Assembly: GCA_004114245.1 (NCBI GenBank)
Contig: QZWS01000148.1
Location: 1-21,636 of the forward strand
Length of the DNA stretch: 21,636 nt
Direction: 5' to 3'
Source: Zoopage sp. CT-All
Taxonomy: Eukaryota > Zoopagomycota > Zoopagomycetes > Zoopagales > Zoopagaceae
Shown here: in pieces, positions 1 through 8,600 of the stretch
Numbering within the stretch: the first letter of the stretch is position 1
Layout of the letters: each line of letters begins with the position of its first letter
The notes under the pieces: generated by a model
Databases searched by the model: none
Told to the model about the DNA's origin: nothing
Seen by the model: only the letters and a program-made list of their open reading frames with translations
Position numbers and translations under genes: made by a program

Positions 1-55
1 CACCGTGACCATTCTTGCCACCTTTCTCTGTTTTTTTGAACATGCACGTCCTCCC
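1..55. repeat. left arm of a 55-bp perfect inverted repeat
   Basis: Bases 1-55 are the exact reverse complement of bases 1015-1069. The match stops abruptly after base 55; on the other side it may continue beyond the window. The right arm is ordinary coding sequence in the first exon of the MAK5 gene, so this arm is the extra copy. It contains the ATG (42-44) that I use for the first gene. It could be a real small inverted duplication or a fold-back chimera made during library preparation or assembly. Confidence 0.97.
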
Positions 56-593
56 CTCGTACATCTTTGCCGTCGTGGCCCTTGCTTTGGCGCGGCCTGC
101 ATGGGGCATTACAGTGACCCTGGGAACTACCACTGTGACATCTTTTGTAACTACTACTACTACTGTGTCGACCACGAGCACTACCACTGCTACGACCACT
201 GTAACCCAAGTTCCCCCAACGAACACTGTTACTGTTACGTCGACAAGCGTGGATACCCTCCCTGCGAGCACGGAGACGTCGACCGCCACTGTTACGGAAA
301 CTTTTACGAATACTTTAACGAGCACACAGACGTCGACCGCCACTATAACGGGGACAGTTACAGATACAGTAGGGTGTCCTCCGAGCAGCGGGGCCATCAC
401 CCCAAGCCCCCCAGGCCCCCCAGGCTCTAAATTCATCAGGAGGAACATTCACTTTGATAATCTGGACCAAGCCAATATTCAATCGGACGCTCCGCAAACC
501 ATCCACCCTGGTATTGGTTTAGCGTTGGCATTGACTGCGTCTGTGGTCTCTCTGATCATTTCGCAATGGCTTGTTATGGGGGGGCCGATGTAG
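42..593 (+). CDS. Thr/Ser-rich secreted, probably GPI-anchored cell-surface protein
   Basis: The 183-residue single-exon protein starts with a signal peptide (hydrophobic stretch through residues 6-17, likely cleavage after the ALARPAWG segment). A region dominated by Thr, Val and Ser (about residues 23-110) follows, of the TVTxT/TSTATVT type seen in O-mannosylated fungal wall proteins. Then come a Gly/Pro stretch and a C-terminal hydrophobic segment (about 158-178) that ends a few residues before the stop, as in a GPI-attachment signal or a single membrane anchor. No catalytic domain is visible. The start is uncertain: the ATG at 42 lies in the inverted-repeat arm, and the frame is open upstream to base 15 without another ATG, so the native N-terminus could differ by a few residues. 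The family cannot be named from composition alone. Confidence 0.72.
   Translation: MHVLPSYIFAVVALALARPAWGITVTLGTTTVTSFVTTTTTVSTTSTTTATTTVTQVPPTNTVTVTSTSVDTLPASTETSTATVTETFTNTLTSTQTSTATITGTVTDTVGCPPSSGAITPSPPGPPGSKFIRRNIHFDNLDQANIQSDAPQTIHPGIGLALALTASVVSLIISQWLVMGGPM
274..344 (+). repeat. two copies of a 17-bp direct repeat, 54 bp apart
   Basis: The same 17 bases (AGACGTCGACCGCCACT) occur at 274-290 and 328-344, inside the Thr-rich gene. The spacing of 54 bp is 18 codons, so the encoded TSTAT(V/I)T blocks stay in frame. This suggests growth of the low-complexity region by in-frame duplication. Confidence 0.85.
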
Positions 594-786
594 ATTTGGC
601 TTGAGCATTTCGGAGTGGACGAATCCTTGTAGATATGAAGCCGGCTTATAGCTATAATACGTACTAATGGTATATACTTTGGTTTACTCAATGCTGCGTA
701 TTTGCTGCATGCATAGTGTATGCTGTTCACTATGGTGCAAGCCACCTGCCACGGTCAACACCCGCTAAAAAAACTGCCCAAGCCTC

Positions 787-3507
787 ATGGTCAGCAAGGC
801 ATCTCAGCGGCGCAGTGCCCAATCCGCAGACATTGCCGACGACGACGTTGACAACTCCCAATTTGTCGACCTCAATCACCTCGAATGGTCGAAAGTCTCC
901 CCTGCTACCGACCAATTCCTTGGAGTAGAAGTCGGCGATGCGGACCTTGGCGGATTCTATTGCCTCGAAGAGATCAGCGACGTGGAATGCACATGGCTCG
1001 GTGACGACGCAAGTGGGAGGACGTGCATGTTCAAAAAAACAGAGAAAGGTGGCAAGAATGGTCACGGTGGGGTGGAGGATGTCCGCAGCCGGAAGAAGAA
1101 GCGCAAGATGACCAATGCCGCGGCAAGTGGACGCAAGGCGAATGTTGTCGCTGAAGAACCATTGCCGGATGACATCACGGCCAAGTTTATCGATATTGAT
1201 ACGTTTACTGAGGATGTCAAATCGGTTGCTTCGGTGGCACCCATGATGGAGCAAGTCGAGACGTCGTCAAGTGGCCTCACCGAGAGCCCAGCGCCGAATT
1301 CTGCTCCAGTAGCTCTAGGTGCAAAGCTTGTTGGTCGTTTACCCGACAGCGTTGCTATTCCGGGTATGTTCTCTTGCATTCTATTGTCTGTCCGTTGACC
1401 CCTGTCAAGTTGTTGATATGAGTAAATGGGAAGAGCTCGGGCTCTCCGAGACCGTCCTCAACGGTCTCCGAATCATCGGATATACTACACCGACGGAAAT
1501 TCAAGCCATGTGTGTTCCAAGCGCCGCCGGACATCAGCGAAAGGACATAATTGGTGCCGCTGAAACCGTACCCGGTCATATGAATCCGTATATTGTAAAT
1601 TACATTTGCTAGGGGTCGGGAAAAACGCTTGCGTTTGGGCTTCCCATTATAAGCTATGTGACTCGACTTTCGCCACGATCGGAGGAGCCAAATCGTGGTC
1701 TGACTGCGCTTATTCTTACACCGACGCGAGAGCTTGCCATGCAAGTGAAGGATCACTTGGTTGCCGTCTCTCGTCACACTCACACATTTGTATGAAATAC
1801 CGCATTTAATCCATTTCACTATATATATGTCATCGTAGGTCGCAGTTCTTGTCGGCGGAATGTCGCTGCAAAAACAAGAGCGCATTCTTGCGCGCAAACC
1901 TGATATTATTGTCGCTACGCCTGGTCGTCTTTGGGAGCTCATCACCACTGATGAACATTTGTCGCACGATGTACGCAAAATTAGATTCTTGGTCCTCGAT
2001 GAAGCAGACCGCATGATGGAGGGCGGTCATTTCCAGGAGCTCAAAGACATTCTCAATACTGTCTCGCGCAGGCGTGTGTATGTAGCCACTGTTTTCTCGC
2101 TCACTGCCAACTGATGAATAGGAATACTGGGGAGGATGGGCAGGAGATTGCGTCCGCGAAGCCGCCTCGCCGCCAAACATTTGTTTTCTCCGCCACACTT
2201 GGTTCAGACAAGTCATACTTGTATGCAAAATCAAGTGGTGGAAAGGCCTTTAAAAAAGCTATACCTGGCTCACTCGGTACACCGCCTCCGACTGCACTTG
2301 GCCCGTTTCTGACAGCTAGTTAGAGGATCTTATGCAGCGAATCGAATTCGACGACAGCAACCCCCTCATCGTCGATATAACAAACCCAAACCGTGTTGCC
2401 GTCAGGCTCACTGAGGCACGTATCGACTGCTTGCAAAATGATAAAGTACGGACATGCCATCTGCGAGCTTTCAAACTCACATAGCCCAGGATATCTATCT
2501 CTACTATTTTCTCACTCGATTCCCTGGTCGGACGCTCGTCTTTGTCAACAGTATTGATGGAGCCCGTCGACTTCTCGCCGTTCTCCGTAATCTCTCTGTC
2601 ACGGTTTTCTGCCTGCATGCTCAAATGCAACAGCGCCAGCGCCTTAAGAGCATGGATCGATTCAAGTCTTCGCGGGATGCCATAATGGTTGCCAGTGATG
2701 TGGCCGCCCGAGGACTCGACATACCTCTTGTCGACCATGTCGTTCATTTCGACGTTCCCCGAACTGCCGACGTGAGGCTGTCATGCCCTCTCGCTCTGAG
2801 CTGATATTTGTAGACCTATGTACATCGAAGTGGTCGTACGGCCCGCGCTGGCCAAGAGGGCATGAGTATCATCATGTGCAGCCCAGAAGAGTCGTCGGGC
2901 TTTAAGAAGCTCTGCTTTGGATTGAACAAAGGTCGGATTCTATCTTGCCCTAGCTTTCATTTGACATATTATGCAGCTGCTAATAGTATTCTTGAGTTTC
3001 CAATCGATTTGTCGCTGATGGCGCATCTCAAGCAACGCGTCGTTGTGGCTCGTAAGATCGATGGTCTGGAGCATACCATCAAAAAAGTATCGCAACGTCT
3101 GTATTGGGGCGTTGAGTAACTTTTTATAGGAGGCACGCGAGCAAGATTGGTTTGTGAAAAACGCCAATGCTCTGGATATTGAATTTGACGTCAAGAGGTG
3201 CATTCGCGTTAGTTTTCAAAAATTTCTGATGTTTAATAGTTTGAAGCGAGGCAGCAGAGATGACGATGATCATACTGAAAAAGCACAGACACGTGCCAAG
3301 GTGAAGATGCTTCGTGTCGAATTAGCACATCTCATGGTCAAGAATGTGATTCCGGCTGGTTCATCCGCCAAGTACATCACCAGCGGTCTTTCTGGACACA
3401 ATCTGCCGACAAAGCTCATATCCGGAACTGGTTTAAAGGGCTTACCTGGACACGATGCAGTGAAAGCCATAGCTGTGGTTAGGAGCAAGAAGCAAAAGAG
3501 AAAATAA
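787..3507 (+). CDS. MAK5: DEAD-box ATP-dependent RNA helicase Mak5/DDX24 (60S ribosome biogenesis)
   Basis: Exons 787-1363, 1410-1567, 1613-1789, 1839-2077, 2122-2276, 2324-2445, 2490-2771, 2814-2931, 2977-3086, 3130-3197 and 3240-3507 give 757 residues; all ten introns (42-49 nt) have GT-AG ends and matching phases. All helicase motifs are present: Q motif after WEELGL (about 199), AETGSGKT (243-250), PTRELA (282-287), GG (310-311), TPGR (331-334), DEAD (358-361), SAT (407-409), DVAARGLD (546-553) and HRSGRTAR (574-581). The N-terminus has the LEW...LGGF.CLEEI block, and the basic tail with VLR.EL-type spacing matches DDX24 and yeast Mak5, which act in the nucleolus on 60S precursors. Intron 10 (3198-3239) is 42 nt with no stop, so retention would keep the frame. 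Codons in exon 1 (1015-1069) are the right arm of the inverted repeat. Confidence 0.95.
1015..1069. repeat. right arm of the 55-bp inverted repeat, inside MAK5 exon 1
   Basis: This is the exact reverse complement of bases 1-55. Here it encodes part of the Mak5 N-terminal region around residues 77-94, between the conserved CLEEI block and a basic KKKRK segment. It is therefore the ancestral location of the sequence. Confidence 0.97.
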
Positions 3508-3508
3508 A
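3503..3508 (+). promoter_or_regulatory. poly(A) signal AATAAA overlapping the MAK5 stop codon
   Basis: AATAAA spans 3503-3508, and the MAK5 TAA stop (3505-3507) is inside it. No other AATAAA was noticed just downstream on this strand, where the 3' end of the convergent DBP6 gene begins 12 bp after the stop. Cleavage 10-30 nt downstream would fall in or next to DBP6 coding sequence. Confidence 0.55.
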
Positions 3509-3518
3509 CCAATCGCCA

Positions 3519-3524
3519 TTTATT
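3519..3524 (-). promoter_or_regulatory. poly(A) signal AATAAA overlapping the DBP6 stop codon
   Basis: On the minus strand AATAAA runs from 3524 to 3519 and contains the DBP6 TAA stop (3522-3520). It mirrors the arrangement at the end of MAK5, ten bases away. Confidence 0.55.
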
Positions 3525-5638
3525 CAAACGTTCTTGACTGCAAGTACTCGCGAGCCTCGTCGCCTTTTCCCACCTTGGCGTCCAGCTGACGGTCCTCTAG
3601 CAAATTTTTCTGCTCTTCGGACCATTGCGGCTTGTATACTAGCTGCAACTTTGCCAATGCGGCCTACAAAGAGTGAGTACAATGCTGTCTTGTGCAATGC
3701 ACGAACTTCATAGGCATCTCGGTATGGATTGAACGCTCCGTCCTTCCAGCGGTATCGCTTAACTTTTTCAGTATGCCCGGATTTTGCCAAAACATCTTTA
3801 AACGGTTTCGCCTGATGGTTGCAATTACAGCGCTGGCAAATATGCATGAATGCATACCTCTTGCGGCTCAACAATTGTATATGCGATTCCCTCCCGGCCT
3901 GCGCGACCAGTACGTCCAACACGATGCACATATGTTTTTATATAAGGCGGGCAATCGTATGAAATTACTGCCTTGATGGTGTCCAAATCAAGTCCACGAG
4001 CGACGATATCTGAGCAGATAAGGCTAATAAATATCAGGCATACAATGCTGAACCAATATGGCTAATACACATTGATTTCACCAGCATCGAATTGCTTTAG
4101 AAGCTGCTGTCGTTGGACGGGGGTGAGGTTGCCAGAAAAATCTGCCACACTTAACGGGATAAAAGCATCTCCATCGGTCATTCTTGCAGTCATTTCATCC
4201 GAATACAATGTCAGCAAGCGGCTCAGTCTAGGTTGCAACACAATTGCACGCTATACCAAGCTGAGGAGGTTACCTCTTCGCCGAATCAATTGACTTGCAA
4301 AAGCAAAGTACACCGGAACGAATACCAAGTCCGAATAGCAATTGAAGCAAAAGGAGCGGCTTGTCGGAAGACGAGCTCAAAATGGCCATAAATTCCTACA
4401 AAGTTAAATTCAATGATAGAGGCAGTAGGCAACATACTTTGAGCGACGCCGGAGTGGAAAATTTTTCCATGGACTGCTCAGCACCCCCCTTGACAGTTAT
4501 GTAGCATGGTCTTTCGAGGCGAAGGCTAGCGATTTTCTCAGGATTTCTTGTCAATGTCGCGGAGAACAGCAGTTTTTGTAGCTTCATTTGAATTATAAAT
4601 TAGTAAATTATCAAATATGCGTACTCGATGCGCTGAAGGGAGTGGAACATTTGGTCGATGCAATATGCGATGTGCAGAGGCATCAGGGTGTGGAAGTCTG
4701 AACAAACAGTGATGCCGAGGATGCGCACTCAGAATCGATCATACCCAATATCATCGACTGCAAAGTTCTCAAGCGATACATTCGTCTTGAGAGGATCGAT
4801 GGCCGTGAAGACCTTGGCCAGCCAGTCATGGAAGCTCTGATTCAACAGACGATCTGCTTCATCAATGACAAGGAACGAGAGATGCTGTAATGTGAAATTC
4901 GCAGTGGACGTAATATGGTCCACTAATCGGCCTGGCGTCGCCACGAGAATATCGACGCGGCTGGAGCCGCCAATCAAGCTAAGCACGTTGGTCAATTTGC
5001 AATAGACTCTGTCGGTACTGTGTGGTCAAGGACTGCACGAGCAGCCTCTGCTCTTCCTTAAACGAATGCTGGCCAGTAGCTGTTACCACCTAGAAGCAGA
5101 GAGATCGAAACGCCGAGCTAATAACAAAGGTACCTTTAGATCTGTTCCTTTGACGAGTGCCTCAAAAATATCTCTAACTTGAGCTGCAAGTTCGCGGGTA
5201 GGAACAACAACCAGCGCACGTAGGCGTATAATTCTGCGCTTTGATAAGGCCTATGCTATACGGTGTACTTCATGGAACCCGGAAATGGGCGAAAATACTT
5301 CAACAATCGGAACTGCATATGCGAGTGTCTTGCCACTGCCTGTTGGAGCCGATACGCATAAATCCCTTACAGGGCCGCCGATGCGGGCAGAACGAGTGTT
5401 ATTCGTCAAGAATGGTATCACAGCTGATTGCACTAAGGGATGCATGAGGCTCCAGCCGCGAAAATTGGAACCAACCAGCGAATGCTTCGGTGAAGCCTAG
5501 CTGCAACAGGCGCGCCTGGCACCAGGGCGACAGCCCGAGACTCTCATCCTCAAATAGCATTGACGCGCTCGCTGAAACCACGGTCGGCTCCGTAATCCAT
5601 TCGGGAATGCCCTGGATGGACGACGAGGGCAGCGACAT
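3520..5638 (-). CDS. DBP6: DEAD-box ATP-dependent RNA helicase Dbp6/DDX51 (60S ribosome biogenesis)
   Basis: Exons, in transcript order, are 5638-5476, 5432-5299, 5250-5134, 5089-5019, 4978-4745, 4697-4625, 4581-4438, 4395-4274, 4227-4069, 4023-3858, 3811-3707 and 3663-3520. The eleven introns are 40-48 nt, and the product has 543 residues. Motifs seen: IPEWITEP N-terminal block, FAVQSAVIP Q motif, APTGSGKT (83-90), PTRELA (116-121), ATPGR (about 175-179), DEAD (201-204), LLFSATLT (SAT 271-273), SDIVARGLD (410-418) and HRVGRTGR (439-446). [20 protein letters not shown] and [10 protein letters not shown] are typical of DDX51/Dbp6, which works with the Npa1 complex on early 60S particles. Unlike yeast Dbp6 (about 630 residues) it lacks a long acidic N-terminus. 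The start at 5638 is the only ATG after the upstream in-frame stop. The real C-terminus ends in SRTFE at 3523; the longer open frame to 3524 is a shadow. Confidence 0.95.
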
Positions 5639-5699
5639 GCACTTGCTGCAAACCTTGAGCAGAACTTTTCTTGAACTACAAGTATTCCCGTGTCACGCC
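5636..5699. promoter_or_regulatory. bidirectional promoter/5' leader between DBP6 and TRS85
   Basis: Only 61 bp (5639-5699) separate the DBP6 ATG (5638, minus) from the preferred TRS85 ATG (5700, plus). A second in-frame TRS85 ATG at 5637 overlaps the DBP6 ATG within the palindrome CATG (5636-5639). No TATA box is visible in this stretch. The two genes must share promoter DNA or have overlapping 5' leaders. Confidence 0.7.
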
Positions 5700-8600
5700 A
5701 TGCCCTGTGAGCCGACCTTCAAAGAGGTTCTTTCGGCCGCACTACCGTCACTTTTTCCGCCAGGACACCCCGCGAATCCATCGAATCCTCGTGAGATTGT
5801 GGCGAGGGCGCTGGCCCCATTAATCGCCGTAGCCGCCTCATCACATGTCGACGAACTCTGCCAGCGGAACAGCCTTCCCCGATTTGTCGATCTGCTCCAG
5901 CCATTCGGCGATAATATTGATGGAAGAGGTAGGCATTTATACACACTTGTGGTATCATATAACAGTGCAAGTATTTGCAAAGGACAGCAATGGACTGCCA
6001 ATGCCACACGATCACTTTTACCTTCGGTTCCGTGAGCTCAATGGATTAGAAGCACCGGATCCTCGAATTATCGCAGCTGTTGCCGACGAATTTGTTGGGT
6101 CGAATGCTCCGAGACAACGCATGAAGACGTCGTTGGCATCAGACATTAAAGATGATGCCGCTTCGGTGCATTCAAGCGCGTCGTCCGAGGACCCCATTGA
6201 GGAGCCTGAATCTGCGTCCACCAGACGTCTTGCTGATACCCAGACGAATTGCTCTATTGCCGGTGATGATGAATTCATTGTGCGTTCCGCAAATGATGTT
6301 GACGAAGCATATATTGCCAGTACGACATTACTGGCCATCTGTTGGCAATCGCTAACACTCCTGCAGCCAATATCGAGGAACTGATGCCCTGGTATCGCGA
6401 ATTTCGCGATATATGTCTTGCTCACACCGGAGTTGCTGAGTTTGAGACGTTTAATCATCCTGCTGCGAGTGGGTTGCGATACCTGCACAATCGTGCCTAA
6501 TCATTCTCTAGTCATGCTAGCTGTGTCCGCACATGGCGATGATCCCGTGTACGAGCTGCAAAGAATGATCGATCCGAACCGACCGTGTGTGCTATACGAC
6601 AAGGGCTATATGGATCCGAATGTTGTCAAGTACTATATCATTGTCCACGACAGCCAGCGCGGCAACATCAGTCAGTAAGACGCATTCTATAGCGCCGCCT
6701 AATCTTATAGCTATCTTAGATCTCAAGGAGTGTTGGAGCGCATGCGTCGCACTTTTGGAATCAACTGCTTCATGATCAAGATAAATTCTCTTTCTGCAGA
6801 TGCCAAGGATGGCGATCATGTCGACGATATTTGGCGTCCTTACATGATTCGAAAGTTTCTACTTCGTTCTTATCGTCCTCCGCATGCACAGGGACACTCT
6901 CGTTCCTATTCAGACGGATTCAGCAGTTTCGCTGGGAGCCGAGCTTCTGGCCATGCCATTAGCGGACATACTCGCCAGTCTAGCTATGGAGGCAGTGGAG
7001 GTCTAGCCGAAGTTCCTTATGCAGATGGTTCTGGATTTGGCGGTCGGGAGAGTATCATACCGATGGATTATCCCGGCGCAGCAGATTCGTATTCGGCCAC
7101 TGCACAGCATCCTTATGGGCAGTCCGTGGGTGAATTGGCTTCAGTTCCCGAGCCAGCATCAAGTGAAACCGACCAGGTTATTCCGCGGTATGGAAAAGCC
7201 CTCGGCGAAGAAGACGTAAAGGGCATTCGCACGATGGTCAAAGAGTTTCTGGTCCAGTCGCTCATTCCGCATCTGGAGAAGTCGGTTCAGCAGTGGAATG
7301 AGCAGGTCGCGGCCCAGCGTCGTGGTGTTGCTGGTAGGCTGTACACTGTCGGCAGGCGGTTTTTCGGCGCAGCCGCCACGAATCAGGTCGTCGGGAATGT
7401 CACTGGGGCACAGCCTGTACCGCTCATGAAACAGGTGGAAATTAATGGCATTGACGTCTCCGTATACAACCATGCCAGCCCAGAGGCCCAGTTGCGGCGG
7501 CTTGCGGATGTTAGCTTTCAGCTTGGAGATTTTCGACTTGCTCAGAGCATCTATGACGGGCTCCGAAAAGATTTTGCTGCCGAGAAAGCCTGGACGTATC
7601 AGGCGAATGCACAGGAGCTACTTGGCCTCTGCTATCTGATGGGCAGCGGCGGTGGAAAGTATGATTTCGCGGCGAATTTGGAGACTGTTATTGATATTTA
7701 TCTGAGCAAAGTCCGCAATCCAGTCCTCGCTCTCAACTGTGTCCTAATGCACTATGAAGTTCTTCGATCTCGTGGTATGTGGGGCGAAGCTGCTCGTGCA
7801 CTTGAAAAGGTTGCTGACGAAGCTACGGATCTTCGCGCTGCTGTGCTATTCGAGCAAGCGGCGCATTGCTATCTTCGACTCAAGGGCGAAACAAGTCTCG
7901 GCGGTGTTGTGACCGGATTTGGCAAACCCCGGGTTCGCAAGTATGCATTTTGCATGGTTCTTGCTGGCTATCGTTTTGGCAAGGCGAACCAGGTAGGTTC
8001 GCATGCCACTCGATTCAGGAACTGATGGCTAATTAATAGCGAGAGCATTCGTTCAGGTGCTACCGGGCGGCGAGCAAACTCTTTGACGACAAGGCATGGT
8101 CTGTGATCGACAGTCATATCCATTTTGCGTTGGGACGCCAGTCGTTTTACCTGAACGAGTTCCATGAAGCTCTTGGTCATTTTATGCGCCTTCTCCGAGA
8201 GAGCGAGCAGAGCCCGGCGCTGCAAGGCTTGTATCTTCGCGAATTTACTTACGTGTACAAGCAGTTTGCGCAAAATCTTGGCAAAGATCCGATTGCTGAG
8301 GGTGGCTTGTCGTTGCCCATTCCCGCCGTCGACGATAATTCTGTTGTGCTTCGCGTTGCTGGTATTCGCAGCTCGCCTGATGATGCTCTGGATGAGGCGG
8401 AGGAGCATGCCTGGAAGGAGCTCGAGAAAAACGCCGACACTGCTGGCCAACCGCCAATTCCGCACCGTTTGTATGCGAACATCGGGCCAACGTCATCAGC
8501 TGTGTCCAACGAAGTCGAGCAACCAATGTGTGCCACGGGAGAGATCGTCACCGTTCATTTAGTCATGCAGAACCCGCTGCAAGTGCCCATTTCGGCATCA

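Noticed and set aside
5-430. His/Cys/Tyr-rich 141-residue plus-strand ORF
   Set aside because: It is the shifted frame of the Thr/Ser-rich gene; the composition follows from reading ACN/GTN repeats one base off, and there is no signal peptide or domain.
730-1254. 174-residue minus-strand ORF
   Set aside because: It is antisense to MAK5 exon 1, whose conserved N-terminal block is on the plus strand; its shared peptide with the ORF at 5-430 is just the inverted repeat.
1355-2014. 219-residue minus-strand ORF
   Set aside because: It runs antisense through several MAK5 exons and introns carrying helicase motifs; no domain of its own.
6018-6488. 156-residue minus-strand ORF
   Set aside because: Antisense to TRS85 exons 2 and 3; Ser-rich composition is a shadow of the plus-strand coding sequence.
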